Assembly: GCA_022447685.1 (NCBI GenBank)
Contig: JAKVAO010000003.1
Span: 1-64,000 of the forward strand
DNA length: 64,000 bases
Direction of reading: 5' to 3'
Source: Candidatus Caenarcanales bacterium
GTDB lineage: Bacteria; Cyanobacteriota; Vampirovibrionia; LMEP-6097
Made by a program: the position numbers and the translations under genes. The number at the start of each line of letters is the position of its first letter. Positions within the stretch are counted from its first letter, which is position 1. Under the pieces are notes generated by a model that saw only the letters and a program-made list of their open reading frames with translations, was not told where the DNA came from and ran no database searches. Below, piece after piece: positions 17,676 through 27,331 of the stretch.

Positions 17676-18890
17676 ATGCTAAACTCAGCATTTATGCTCA
17701 AATCTAAAGCTATGGCTGATATTGACCCACGAATTTCTCAAGCAGAGAAATCATTAGAAGAAACTTGGAGAAATTTTGAAGAGATTAAACATTATAATCA
17801 GATCAAAGTCTTAAAAGCTTTCCAGAAAGCAGGTATCCAGAACTCTCACTATTCGTGGGTGACAGGTTATGGTTATGATGATTTAGGTAAAGATAAACTT
17901 GATGAGCTTTACGCTCATTATTTCAACACTGAAGCTGCAATTGTCAGGTTACAGTTGGTTTCAGGAACCCATGCTATCAGCTGTGCGGTTTTGGGTAATC
18001 TGAATGCGGGTGATGAATTGGTTGCGGTTACAGGTAAGCCCTACGATACTTTACAGAGTGTTTTTAAGAAATTTGTAGGTAAATATAATATTGGTTTCAA
18101 AGAAGGTGAAGAGGAGCTGAGTTCTAACACCAAACTTGCATTTTTACAAAGATCTAGAGGCTATGAGTGGCGTGATAGCTATGGCTTAGATTATTTAAAA
18201 CGTAAAATTAATCTAGTTCGTGAAAAATCTCCCAATGCTGTGATTTTTGTTGATAATTGCTACGGCGAATTTACTCAAATAGAAGAACCCACAGATATTG
18301 GTGCTGATATTATTGCTGGATCTTTGATCAAGAACCCTGGCGCAGGTATTGTTGCTGCTGGAGCTTATATTGCAGGCAAGAAAGAATATGTTGAAAATGC
18401 AGCAGAAGTGCTTACTGCTCCTGGTATCGGTACTCATGGTGGTTGTAGCTTTGATCAAAACCGTTTGATGATGCAAGGCTTTTTCTTGGCACCCAATATA
18501 GTCTATGAAGCACTTCGAGGTATGAGCCTAGCTTCAAGACTTTTTCAGGATTTAGGTCTTGAAACTATACCAGCAGCAGATGCTGAAAGAAATGATATTA
18601 TTCAAGCAATTAAATTTAATTCAAGGGAAAGACTCATAAAATTCTGTGAGTTGGTTCAGAAAAATAGTCCGGTAAATTCGATGTTTAGTCCTGTTCCTGA
18701 TGCTATTTCTGGCTATGATGATGAAATAATTATGGCTGCAGGTGCTTTTGTTGAAGGTTCTAGTATTGAGCTTTCTGCTGATGGACCTCTGCGTGAACCT
18801 TATATCGCTTATTTGCAGGGTGGGCTTTCGTATTCACATACAAGATATGTTCTCTCAGAGATTATAAAAGCTATATCTTCGAATAGCTAA
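17676..18890 (+). CDS. PLP-dependent methionine gamma-lyase family protein (aluminium-resistance family)
   Basis: 404 residues of the PF06838-type PLP lyases, found in Cyanobacteria and Firmicutes and annotated as aluminium resistance or cystathionine beta-lyase-like. Conserved features include SGTHAISCAVLG, AVTGKPYDTL, VIFVDNCYGEF and the PLP Lys in GSLIKNPGAGI. The C-terminal part (AAGAFVEGSSIELSADGP) is typical. The first ATG is used, but ATGs at 17694 and 17712 are also possible and none has a clear ribosome site. Exact substrate is unknown; a C-S lyase reaction is inferred from the family. Confidence 0.85.
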   Translation: MLNSAFMLKSKAMADIDPRISQAEKSLEETWRNFEEIKHYNQIKVLKAFQKAGIQNSHYSWVTGYGYDDLGKDKLDELYAHYFNTEAAIVRLQLVSGTHAISCAVLGNLNAGDELVAVTGKPYDTLQSVFKKFVGKYNIGFKEGEEELSSNTKLAFLQRSRGYEWRDSYGLDYLKRKINLVREKSPNAVIFVDNCYGEFTQIEEPTDIGADIIAGSLIKNPGAGIVAAGAYIAGKKEYVENAAEVLTAPGIGTHGGCSFDQNRLMMQGFFLAPNIVYEALRGMSLASRLFQDLGLETIPAADAERNDIIQAIKFNSRERLIKFCELVQKNSPVNSMFSPVPDAISGYDDEIIMAAGAFVEGSSIELSADGPLREPYIAYLQGGLSYSHTRYVLSEIIKAISSNS

Positions 18891-18952
18891 ATTACGTTGA
18901 TGAGACAATTTTTTTGATGAATCACTAATAATGTGAGAAAATGTAATTTGCT

Positions 18953-19672
18953 TTGATTATTTCCAAGAACTTATGTAAATCCTTCTATGAAGCTGAAAAT
19001 AAAGAGCATGTTATCTTCAGAGGGCTCGATGTTGAAATTGCGAAACATGAATTTGTGATTATATTTGGAGCAAGTGGTTCTGGGAAATCTACTTTTTTAA
19101 ATTTGGTTAGTGGTATTGATGATATCGATTCGGGTGATTTGATTATCTCTGATATTAATTTGACTAAGATTAGTGATGAGGAGAAGACTTTATTTAGAAG
19201 AAAGAATGTTGGTTTTATTTTTCAAAACTTTAATTTAATTCCGACTCTTACTGTTGAAGAAAATATACTTTTACCTTTGGAGTTGAATGGTATGTATGAG
19301 AAGGAATACATTGATTTTGCTTTAGGGATGTTGAAAACTGTAGGGCTTATAAATAAGCGTAATAGTTTTCCTGAGAAATTATCAGGTGGAGAGCAGCAGA
19401 GAGTAGCTTTAGTAAGAGCACTTGCTCATAAACCTGCCATTGTTCTTGCTGATGAACCAACTGGAAACCTAGATGCAGAAACTGCTGATGTGGTAATGAA
19501 TCTCTTACAGACTCTTAGAGAAGAGTATTCACCTACCACTATAATTGTTAGTCACAATAGAGAGCTTGCAAAGTACGCTGATAAAGTCTTGTGTTTGAAG
19601 AATAAGAACTTTATTGTTGAAGAAAGTGGCGACACGAAAGAAGGACAAGATGCTTCCAATATCTCTCTTTAA
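18953..19672 (+). CDS. ABC transporter ATPase, LolD/MacB type (AttE-like)
   Basis: 239 residues. Walker A GASGSGKS, Q-loop FIFQNFNLIPTLTVEEN, signature LSGGEQQ, Walker B IVLADEPTGNLD and H-loop SHNRE are all intact. This is the MacB/LolD subfamily that drives mechanotransmission or lipoprotein release with FtsX-type permeases. The start is a TTG; no ATG precedes the first strand. Its last 23 bases overlap the permease gene. With the next two genes it forms an AttEFGH-like set. Confidence 0.92.
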   Translation: MIISKNLCKSFYEAENKEHVIFRGLDVEIAKHEFVIIFGASGSGKSTFLNLVSGIDDIDSGDLIISDINLTKISDEEKTLFRRKNVGFIFQNFNLIPTLTVEENILLPLELNGMYEKEYIDFALGMLKTVGLINKRNSFPEKLSGGEQQRVALVRALAHKPAIVLADEPTGNLDAETADVVMNLLQTLREEYSPTTIIVSHNRELAKYADKVLCLKNKNFIVEESGDTKEGQDASNISL

Positions 19673-22244
19673 GTCTAGTACTAATTTTATAAGTAAAAAT
19701 ATTTGGCAGTTTGTTTCTGTAATATTAGGAATAGTGCTTTCTGTAGCTATTATTACTGCAACTGATGTTGCAATACACTCGGCGAAGAAATCTTTCCAGC
19801 TTTCAACAGAGTTGATTAATGGTAAGGCTAGTCATCATTTGATTAGTAATTCTCATAAAATTCCAGAAAGTGTTTTGAAAGAACTATACGCAGATGAGCA
19901 GATTACTGTAACTCCTATTATTGAAGATTACTTATCTAAAGATGGTGAACTTCTTAAAATTATTGGCTTTGATCCTTTTTCCGATTATGAATTCAGGACT
20001 ATTACTAGTGATCTGAATATCAAGAAATTTGATATTTCTCCATTTATTAATAACCTAGAAGCTTTTCTCTGCTCTAAATATACCGCGCAGAAACTCAAGA
20101 TACAATCTGGAGATATATTAGAGATTCCTACTAGTAGAGGTCTATATCCACTCAAGCTATATGGCTTAATTAATAATAAGGATGAAGAACTTTATTCAAG
20201 TTTGGATAATTTCTTGTTTATGGATATATCCACTGCTCAAGAGCTTTTGCAGATGGATTCCTATATTAGCCGGATAGACTTAATAGTTCCAGACCAATAT
20301 ATAACTAAGTTACAAGAGAATCTAGTAAAGCTAGATAAAAGCTTAATACTTATCAGTTCTTCTGACAGAAATGAATCTAAAGAGTCTATGACTAAGTCTT
20401 TTAATACCAATTTAAGTGCTCTTAGTTTACTAGCGACTCTTGTTGGTGTTTTTCTGATTTACAATACTATGAGCTTTTCTATACTACAGCGAAGAAAGAT
20501 TTTAGCGATATTTAGATCTGTGGGAGTGAAGAAACATGAAATTTTCACTTTGGTGCTTACTGAATCTGTGATTCTAGCTGTTTTGGGAACCGCTCTTGGG
20601 CTTGTTTTAGGACTGAGTACAGCCAAAATTATTCTTGATTTAATTACTAGAACTATTAATGACTTATATTTTGTAATTCAAGTAAATCAAATCAATTTAA
20701 ACTACTATGAGTTATTGAAACCTGCATTTATTGGCGTTTTCATATCTATTTTATCTGCACTGCTTCCTGCATATGAAGCAAGTAATATTCCTGTTGCAAA
20801 TGCAATTAAAGATATCGATATAGAGGAGAAAACTAAGAACTTTATTCCTCAACTCAACTTAGTAGCCTTAGTTTGTATCTTACTTGCGTTTGTAATATTT
20901 GCTTTGTTTGAGAAGAGTATTGCTCTTTGCTTCTTTGGACTTTTTATTATGGTCTTTGGCTGTGCGCTTTTTATCCCATGCCTAGTATTTAATTCAGATA
21001 TTTTCCTTAAGCTTATTTTCAAGAAATTTTTTGGGATTTCATCGATGATTTCAATCAGAAGTCTTCAGAAGAATCTTAGCCGCAATGCTATTGCTATTGC
21101 TGCTTTGAGTGTTTCCTTATCATTATATTTATCCTTGGATATAGCCATAAGTAGTTTTAGATCTACTGTTGAAGATTGGCTTAACTATTCTTTATTTGCT
21201 GATGTTTACATTTCAGCTCCTAAACTTGTTGCCAATAAAAACAATCAGAGCCTAGATAAATCTATAGTAACTTTCAGTAAAGGACTTAAAGATATTGGAC
21301 AAAGTGCTATCAGTGAGTACCATTTAAGAGATATTAGAACTAGTTCGACTGAGGAAACAGTTAGGCTTGCTAGTATAAATTCACTTACGAAAGTGAAAGA
21401 GTCTTTCCGTTTCAAAAGTTTTCCAGAGGGTATTTCTAAAGATGATTTTATAAAATCAGTTTGGACTAAATTTGACTCTAAGCAAGGATTACTAGCTTCT
21501 GCGCCTTATGCTTATAAACATAAAATTAAAGTTGGAGATAAGGTTGAACTCTATACAAGTTCGGGTATAGAATCATTTGAAATACTTGCGATTTTCAATG
21601 ATTATAGTTCAGATCAAGGGCTATTAATCATGCACCAGGATTGGTACCGTGACTTATGGCAGGACTATGAAGTTAGCTCTATTGGTATTTTCCTAAACGA
21701 TGATAATAAAGCTAAATTTAAAGATCAAGATTTTATAAGTAACTTCAAATCCATAGCGCTTGAGAAGAGTATAGCTGCAGACAAATTTGAAATTCGCTCT
21801 AATCAGCAACTGAAAGATGAATCTATGGTGATTTTTGATAGGACTTTTAGAATTACTTCAGTACTCAAAATCATTGCTATAATTGTTGCTGCATTTGGTA
21901 TTTTCAATGCTTTGCAAGCTCTTCTCATAGAAAGAAAAAAAGAATTTGCTTTGTTGAAAGCTATGGGTTTAAGTAATTTTGGAATATTCCAATCCAATAG
22001 TCTTCAAGCTATTAGTATGGGACTATTGTCATGGCTCTACTCTATACCTATAGGTATACTTTCTGCATGGGTAATGATTGATGTTATTAACCATAGATCT
22101 TTTGGTTGGGATATACACTTCGGTCTCAACATAAATAATTTTCTTTTTGCATTATTGGTATCACTAGGCTGTGCTTTCCTTGCCTCGCTTTATCCTAGTT
22201 ATCAACTCAAAAAAATATCAGCTGGAATTTTACTAAAGGACTAA
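19650..22244 (+). CDS. FtsX/MacB-type ABC permease, double-domain
   Basis: 864 residues from the ATG at 19650, preceded by a strong AGAAGGA site inside the upstream ATPase gene. It has an N-terminal helix, a large periplasmic MacB_PCD-like region, an FtsX permease domain (helices around TMSFSILQRRKILAIFRSVGVK), a central pair of helices, a second periplasmic region and a C-terminal FtsX domain (ALLIERKKEFALLKAMGLS). This two-FtsX-domain form is typical of AttF/G-like permeases, which handle hydrophobic substrates or lipoproteins. The stop overlaps the ribosome site of the next gene, so the three are co-translated. Confidence 0.9.
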   Translation: MLPISLFKSSTNFISKNIWQFVSVILGIVLSVAIITATDVAIHSAKKSFQLSTELINGKASHHLISNSHKIPESVLKELYADEQITVTPIIEDYLSKDGELLKIIGFDPFSDYEFRTITSDLNIKKFDISPFINNLEAFLCSKYTAQKLKIQSGDILEIPTSRGLYPLKLYGLINNKDEELYSSLDNFLFMDISTAQELLQMDSYISRIDLIVPDQYITKLQENLVKLDKSLILISSSDRNESKESMTKSFNTNLSALSLLATLVGVFLIYNTMSFSILQRRKILAIFRSVGVKKHEIFTLVLTESVILAVLGTALGLVLGLSTAKIILDLITRTINDLYFVIQVNQINLNYYELLKPAFIGVFISILSALLPAYEASNIPVANAIKDIDIEEKTKNFIPQLNLVALVCILLAFVIFALFEKSIALCFFGLFIMVFGCALFIPCLVFNSDIFLKLIFKKFFGISSMISIRSLQKNLSRNAIAIAALSVSLSLYLSLDIAISSFRSTVEDWLNYSLFADVYISAPKLVANKNNQSLDKSIVTFSKGLKDIGQSAISEYHLRDIRTSSTEETVRLASINSLTKVKESFRFKSFPEGISKDDFIKSVWTKFDSKQGLLASAPYAYKHKIKVGDKVELYTSSGIESFEILAIFNDYSSDQGLLIMHQDWYRDLWQDYEVSSIGIFLNDDNKAKFKDQDFISNFKSIALEKSIAADKFEIRSNQQLKDESMVIFDRTFRITSVLKIIAIIVAAFGIFNALQALLIERKKEFALLKAMGLSNFGIFQSNSLQAISMGLLSWLYSIPIGILSAWVMIDVINHRSFGWDIHFGLNINNFLFALLVSLGCAFLASLYPSYQLKKISAGILLKD

Positions 22245-22245
22245 T

Positions 22246-23424
22246 ATGATTAAGAACAAAAATAATCTAATACTTTTACTGCTTTTAGTTCTTTTCGCTA
22301 TTGGAGCTTTCTTTTTCTTAGCTAATAAAAAATCATCTAATGATAGAGCTTTCAACTTGAAGAAGCCAAGTAAATTGATGAAGGCGGATAAAGAAAAAGA
22401 CAAAAAATTCGAGAAAGCTATAGATCCTAGAGAATTTACTTTCCCTCATGATCATGGTCCCCATAAGGCTTTTAAAACTGAGTGGTGGTATTACACTGGT
22501 AATTTGGAGGATGAAGACTCGAATGAATTTGGTTATCAGATTACGATATTTCGTAATGGTTTGGAGCCAGAGAAGGATAGCCCTAAGCCTAAGAATAATA
22601 AGTGGCAGAGTAAACAAGTTTATATGGCTCATTTCGCTATTTCTGATATTCATAATAAAAAGTTTTATTCATTTGAGAAATATTCTCGTGACTCAGTTGC
22701 TCTTGCTGGAGCTAAGGCTGAACCTCATCAAGTTTGGCTTAAGAATTGGTCTATTAAATCTTTTGATAATAAAGAGGGAGAGACTTTCCCTGTTCTGATT
22801 ACAGCTAAGGAAAAAGATATTGAGCTACAACTTGAGTTAGACCCTGTTAAGCCAATTACGCTTCAAGGACTAAATGGTTTAAGCCAAAAAACACAAGGCT
22901 TGGGTAATGCTTCTTACTATTATTCAATTTCCAAACTTGCAAGTGTTGGGAACATAAAAATAAAAGACAAAACCTACAAAGTTAAGGGCTATAGCTGGCT
23001 TGATCGAGAATGGAGTACTAGTTCTCTTGGTGATAATCTTGTTGGTTGGGATTGGTTTGCTTTGCAACTGTCGAATGATATCGAGATTATGTACTATAGG
23101 CTGAGAGATGGTGAAGGTGGCAGTGATCCACATAGTTCTGGGGTGATCATAGATTCTGAAGGGCAAAGCCATTCATTCTCATATAAAGATATAAAACTCA
23201 AAGAAAAAGGTTATTTCCACAGCTCATACAGCGATGCCAAATATCCAATTAATTGGTCTATGGAAATACCTAAAATAGATCTGAATATTAATATAAAGAG
23301 TAATTTAAAAGATCAAGAGCACAGAAATCAATACCCTTATTATGAAGGTTCAGTCAGCATCAACGGTAAGTTTGCCGATAAGAAGATTGCTGGTAAGGGT
23401 TATATGGAACTGGTGGGTTACTAA
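22246..23424 (+). CDS. CrtC/lipocalin-like exported protein (AttH-like)
   Basis: 392 residues. A signal peptide or membrane anchor covers residues 5-25, followed by a Lys/Asp linker. The body has the family hallmark TEWWYYTGNL, then GYQITIFRNG, and later SWLDREWST and GWDWFALQL, as in PF07143 (CrtC/AttH), which is built of two lipocalin-like halves. In known ABC gene sets this partner works in the periplasm with the FtsX permease; it may bind a hydrophobic ligand. Hydratase activity of CrtC homologues exists in carotenoid synthesis but no carotenoid gene is near, so a ligand-binding role is more likely. The start is one base after the permease stop. Confidence 0.87.
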   Translation: MIKNKNNLILLLLLVLFAIGAFFFLANKKSSNDRAFNLKKPSKLMKADKEKDKKFEKAIDPREFTFPHDHGPHKAFKTEWWYYTGNLEDEDSNEFGYQITIFRNGLEPEKDSPKPKNNKWQSKQVYMAHFAISDIHNKKFYSFEKYSRDSVALAGAKAEPHQVWLKNWSIKSFDNKEGETFPVLITAKEKDIELQLELDPVKPITLQGLNGLSQKTQGLGNASYYYSISKLASVGNIKIKDKTYKVKGYSWLDREWSTSSLGDNLVGWDWFALQLSNDIEIMYYRLRDGEGGSDPHSSGVIIDSEGQSHSFSYKDIKLKEKGYFHSSYSDAKYPINWSMEIPKIDLNINIKSNLKDQEHRNQYPYYEGSVSINGKFADKKIAGKGYMELVGY

Positions 23425-23472
23425 AGTTTTAAATTATTACTGTATATTTGAGTTTTTTTATATAATATAGGC

Positions 23473-23880
23473 ATGGGTATGAGACTTGGAACCGATCTTT
23501 GTGATCCTAGCAGAATAGAAAAAGTTTTAAGACGCTATGGCAAAAAATTTGTGACAAGGATTCTTACAGCAGAAGAGCAAGAACTTCTTGAATTTGGATT
23601 TAACCAACGGAGTTTTAAGCCATCTTTGAGTCATAGAATAGCTGCTAGATATGCAGCCAAAGAAGCTGTTGCTAAAGCGCTAGGGACAGGAATTGGTAAA
23701 GAAGTTGCTTTTCACGATATTTTAATTCTCAAAAAAGAAAATTGTGGCGCTCCATATATTAAACTCACTGGTAATGCTGTAAATGTGGCTGAGAAATTGA
23801 ATATCAATAAATGGGAAATTTCGATAAGCCACGAAAAAGCGATGAGTGTTGCAATAGTAATAGCTTACAATGAAGATTAA
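23473..23880 (+). CDS. acpS: Holo-[acyl-carrier-protein] synthase
   Basis: Transfers 4'-phosphopantetheine from CoA to acyl carrier protein. 135 residues, the normal AcpS size. The signature GTDLCDPSRIEKVLRRYG at the N-terminus carries the Mg-binding Asp, and RYAAKEAVAKALGTG holds the Glu-Lys pair. The end WEISISHEKAMSVAIVIA is the conserved C-terminal strand. It overlaps the glycosyltransferase gene by 11 bases. Confidence 0.95.
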   Translation: MGMRLGTDLCDPSRIEKVLRRYGKKFVTRILTAEEQELLEFGFNQRSFKPSLSHRIAARYAAKEAVAKALGTGIGKEVAFHDILILKKENCGAPYIKLTGNAVNVAEKLNINKWEISISHEKAMSVAIVIAYNED

Positions 23881-24916
23881 GAAAATCCTGATTATACGCC
23901 TCAGTGCTCTTGGCGATATAGCTCACAGCTTTCCTGCATTAAAGTATTTAAACTCTGAGCTTGAGAAGAATTTAGGGTGTCAGATTGATTTTCTGGTTTA
24001 TAAAAATTTTCAGGATTTGCTTTTTCACCTAAATTTCATCAACAAAGTTCATATCCTTGAAGATAAAAAGATCTCAACTATATTTAAAAAAATATTTCAA
24101 TTAAAGAAAGAGAACTATGACTATATCATTGATTTCCAGGGCTTAATCAAGACTTCATTAATTAGTTTTCTCAGCAAAGGTAAGAATATTGGCTTTGCTA
24201 AACCCCGAGAATGGCTTGCTGGATTACTTTATAGATTTAAACTCAAAAACTATTCGATTATGCAGCCAGGTAAGCATGTTGTTGAACATAATTTGAGGTT
24301 AGCTAACTTTGCACTATCTACCATTGTGAATAGAGAAACTGGTGAAGCTGTTAAATCTAAGGATTTTACTCATAAGTTAAGAGCAAGGCTATATAAAATC
24401 CAAAATCCCAAGAAAATCATTCTGATTCCTTGTACTACCTGGGAGTCTAAGTTCTGGACTATAGAGAACTGGGTTGATTTGGTAGAAAGATTATCTAGTA
24501 AATTTCCAAGTGCGAAAATATATTTTACTGGTGTCTTGAAAGAGAAATCATATCTAGAGGAAATTCGCTATAAGTTATTACCGCAAAGCTATCAGCGCAC
24601 CCAATTGGTACTTGATAAAAACTTAATTGGCTTAAGGCAGTTTTTTATGGATGCTGATTTGGTTATTGGTGTAGATACTGGTCCACTGCATTTAGCGGCT
24701 GATACTTTGTATAATTCACATACAGCTCACCTAGTAGGTATATACGGACCAACCTCTGCTTCTCGATCTGGTCCCTATAGTTTTCATGCAGCAAGCTATG
24801 ACGAAATATTCCAAAGCAATGCTAGCCATAAAAGAACTTTGAAGGCAGATGATTATTCTATGTCCAAAATTTCAGTACAAGAAGTCTTTAATAAAATTAA
24901 CTCTTTATCTTGCTAG
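23870..24916 (+). CDS. Glycosyltransferase family 9, LPS heptosyltransferase-like
   Basis: 348 residues. The start KKILIIRLSALGDIAHSFPALKYL is the nucleotide-sugar domain entry of the WaaC/WaaF group, and DTGPLHLAADT near residue 268 with VGIYGPTSASRSGP near the end are typical of family 9. It adds heptose or a related sugar to a lipid A core in the inner leaflet, supporting a lipopolysaccharide-bearing outer membrane. It overlaps acpS by 11 bases and is followed 7 bp later by rseP. The exact acceptor is unknown. Confidence 0.88.
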   Translation: MKIKKILIIRLSALGDIAHSFPALKYLNSELEKNLGCQIDFLVYKNFQDLLFHLNFINKVHILEDKKISTIFKKIFQLKKENYDYIIDFQGLIKTSLISFLSKGKNIGFAKPREWLAGLLYRFKLKNYSIMQPGKHVVEHNLRLANFALSTIVNRETGEAVKSKDFTHKLRARLYKIQNPKKIILIPCTTWESKFWTIENWVDLVERLSSKFPSAKIYFTGVLKEKSYLEEIRYKLLPQSYQRTQLVLDKNLIGLRQFFMDADLVIGVDTGPLHLAADTLYNSHTAHLVGIYGPTSASRSGPYSFHAASYDEIFQSNASHKRTLKADDYSMSKISVQEVFNKINSLSC

Positions 24917-24923
24917 AATTTAG

Positions 24924-26024
24924 GTGATGGATTTTATTTTTGTAATCATTAGCATACTTGTTATTACGCTTTTGATCGTTGTTCATGAATTTGGTCATTT
25001 CCTTGCAGCCAAGCTATACGGTTTCCAAACTCCTATCTTTGGTATCGGTATGCCTTTTGGTCCTTTTATTAAGCTTTTCAAGAAATGGGATACAGAATTT
25101 AGGTTCTATTTTGCTTTGATAGGTGGCTTTGTTGCAATACCTGAAACCAGTGACGAAACTAGTACTGAGACTATCAAAGATATGGAACTTAAGCCTTTTA
25201 GGAAGTTTCCAGTCTACCAGAGAGCTGTTGTTGCCGTTGCTGGTGTTGCTTTTAATATTCTATTTGCGCTAATAATTGCTTTTTTTATGTCGACTAGTAT
25301 AGGCTTGCCGAAGTTACTTGCTAGCAATAAGATCGCTGAATTTGTGAGCGATAGTTCTCCTGCTAAGCAGGCAGGTTTAGAGTTTGGTGATTACGTGATT
25401 TCAGTTAATGGACAAAAAATCGCTTCTGGTAAGGATTTACAGCAGACTATAGATCAGTACACCGATGAAGATATTGAACTGAAAGTTAAAAGAGGCGAAG
25501 AGATTCTCAGTTACGAGGTTCACTCTGAGGGTGCTATTGGTGTCAGGCTTGGTTACTCGAAAGAGTATATTAAGTCAGCGACTAACATCTTGGAACATAT
25601 TTATAATTCTGCTAAATACACTTTAGAAACCTTGTTGATGATGGTTCTATCGATTATAACTATATTTGCTTCTCTCTTTGCGAAAATAGGAAACTTACTT
25701 GGACTTTCATCTATTAGTCCAGCAGCGAGTCTTGGAGAAGTTAAGGGTATTGTTGGTATAGTTCAGTTAATCTCTGAGGATATTCGTAATAATTTGTGGA
25801 TGATTCTAGAATTTGCTTTTCTACTGAATTTGAATTTAGCAGTAATTAATTTATTACCAATTCCAGCATTAGATGGTGGTTATTTACTATTCTTAGCTTA
25901 TGAAGCCTTATTCAAAAAGAAACCTTCTATTGCTCTTCAAGAAGGACTTGTGCAGGTTGGATTTATATTTTTACTTAGTATAATGGCTTTGACTACTATT
26001 AATGACATTAGAAACTTTTTTTAG
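24924..26024 (+). CDS. rseP: Site-2 intramembrane zinc protease
   Basis: An inner-membrane metalloprotease cutting transmembrane segments of anti-sigma factors or signal peptides. 366 residues with HEFGH at 21-25 in the first helix, one PDZ domain (about 125-195, with SPAKQAGLEFGDYVISVNG) and the second zinc motif PIPALDGG near residue 315. Only one PDZ domain is present, as in many non-proteobacterial homologues. The start is GTG at 24924 or the adjacent ATG at 24927; the ribosome site AGG is too close to both to decide. It follows the glycosyltransferase by 7 bp and converges on fliA. Confidence 0.92.
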   Translation: MMDFIFVIISILVITLLIVVHEFGHFLAAKLYGFQTPIFGIGMPFGPFIKLFKKWDTEFRFYFALIGGFVAIPETSDETSTETIKDMELKPFRKFPVYQRAVVAVAGVAFNILFALIIAFFMSTSIGLPKLLASNKIAEFVSDSSPAKQAGLEFGDYVISVNGQKIASGKDLQQTIDQYTDEDIELKVKRGEEILSYEVHSEGAIGVRLGYSKEYIKSATNILEHIYNSAKYTLETLLMMVLSIITIFASLFAKIGNLLGLSSISPAASLGEVKGIVGIVQLISEDIRNNLWMILEFAFLLNLNLAVINLLPIPALDGGYLLFLAYEALFKKKPSIALQEGLVQVGFIFLLSIMALTTINDIRNFF

Positions 26025-26039
26025 AAGTTCTATAACGTT

Positions 26040-26912
26040 TTAAACATCTACATCAAAGTCTTTCATCATAACTCTTAGTTTTTGAAGAGATTTTTGGTGT
26101 AGTTGACTTGCTCTCGATTCAGATATATCAAGTATTGTTCCAATCTCTTTAAAGGTTAATTTTTCGTAGTGATATAGAGAGATTATTAATCTTTCTCTTT
26201 CTTTTAAGCTGTCAATTGCTTGTGCAAGCTTGTCTCTGACAAGATTTCCTTCAGCTAAGCTTTCTGTTGCTTCTGTCTGTGAAGGCATTTTATCTACTAA
26301 TGCAACAGTTCCTTCATCAGATGAATTACCATTTTCTTGTGCGTCTAGTGAGAATATTACTGCACTAGATTCTTGTTTTAAAACTCTTAATTCAGCGTCA
26401 TCTATAGCTAAGTGTTTTTTAATTTCATCATCACTTGCTGTGTGTCCTAGTTTTTTCTCTAGTTCAGCGAGTCTGGTGTTATATCTTTTTACTCTTTCTC
26501 TACTATTTCTTGATAAGAAATCTCTTGATCTAAGGAAGTCTAGTATTGCTCCCCGAATTCTACTAGTAGCAAAAGTTTCAAATGAACAATCTTTAGTATT
26601 ATCGAATCTATCGATTGCTTCAATAAGGCCAATGGTTCCATAGCCGACTAAATCTTCTTTATCAAAATCAGCGGTTTCAATATGTGGAAATCTTCCTGCA
26701 ACCCAGTTTACGAGATGAGCGTATCTAATGATAAGTTGCTCACGCATTTCCGCCCTTCGATTTGCCTTATTATTGTATCTAGCCCACAATCTATTATTCT
26801 CCGCTTTTCTTTCAACACTTTTCAATCCCAACTGTAATGAACTTGAAAGTAAGACATGCTTCTTCTTTTCTGTATTCCCCTTGGAATCAAACTGTGTTGA
26901 ACTACCTGACAT
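26040..26912 (-). CDS. fliA: Flagellar sigma factor FliA (sigma-28)
   Basis: Directs RNA polymerase to late flagellar genes such as flagellin. 290 residues, slightly longer than the usual ~240 because of a ~60-residue N-terminal extension. Region 2 includes YAHLVNWVAGRFP, EDLVGYGTIGLIEAIDRFD and FATSRIRGAILDFLR; region 3 has RNSRERVKRYN; region 4 has ERERLIISLYHYEKLT and GTILDISESRASQLHQKS. A sigma-28 promoter that it would recognise lies at 4174-4200. No anti-sigma factor FlgM is visible in the window. The gene follows a small membrane protein by 35 bp. Confidence 0.93.
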   Translation of the reverse strand: MSGSSTQFDSKGNTEKKKHVLLSSSLQLGLKSVERKAENNRLWARYNNKANRRAEMREQLIIRYAHLVNWVAGRFPHIETADFDKEDLVGYGTIGLIEAIDRFDNTKDCSFETFATSRIRGAILDFLRSRDFLSRNSRERVKRYNTRLAELEKKLGHTASDDEIKKHLAIDDAELRVLKQESSAVIFSLDAQENGNSSDEGTVALVDKMPSQTEATESLAEGNLVRDKLAQAIDSLKERERLIISLYHYEKLTFKEIGTILDISESRASQLHQKSLQKLRVMMKDFDVDV

Positions 26913-26947
26913 ATACTGATTCCTTTACCTTCATTCCGATATTTGCC

Positions 26948-27331
26948 TTAGATGTGGTGCTTTTTCTTTAGTTTTTCAGCTGGAGTCTTATCAAAGCTCT
27001 GAAGTTTTCTGTACCTCATCGCTAATTCTTCCTCGCGTCTCTGTAATCTCAGCTCTCTTTTCTTACCGAAGCTCTTAATATGAGCTTTCTGAATGTGAAC
27101 AACCATTAATCTCAATGCTACAAAACATATCAATGAGACAATGACAGCAACGAAAAGAGTATCAGCTATTACAGAACCAATATCAGCATTTTCATCAGAC
27201 ATAAGTCTTAAAACAAGAAGAATAGAAGTACACAGCATAAAAACAACACCCGATAGAACTGGGACTAATCTAGTGTATTTCTCCAGTTGTACTTTAAGCG
27301 ACGATTTTATTGCATCTCTACTTTCTACCAT
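26948..27331 (-). CDS. Small two-helix membrane protein upstream of fliA
   Basis: 127 residues. Two hydrophobic helices (LSGVVFMLCTSILLVLRL and ADTLFVAVIVSLICFVAL) are joined by a short acidic loop, and a long basic, charged C-terminal tail (KSFGKKRELRLQRREEEL, then KLKKKHH) follows. Unknown family. It is transcribed just before fliA and could belong to a flagellar operon, but nothing in its sequence shows that. Confidence 0.6.
   Translation of the reverse strand: MVESRDAIKSSLKVQLEKYTRLVPVLSGVVFMLCTSILLVLRLMSDENADIGSVIADTLFVAVIVSLICFVALRLMVVHIQKAHIKSFGKKRELRLQRREEELAMRYRKLQSFDKTPAEKLKKKHHI

Noticed and set aside
26230..26643. Plus-strand open frame inside fliA
   Set aside because: It is a Ser/Leu-rich antisense reading of an intact sigma factor gene.
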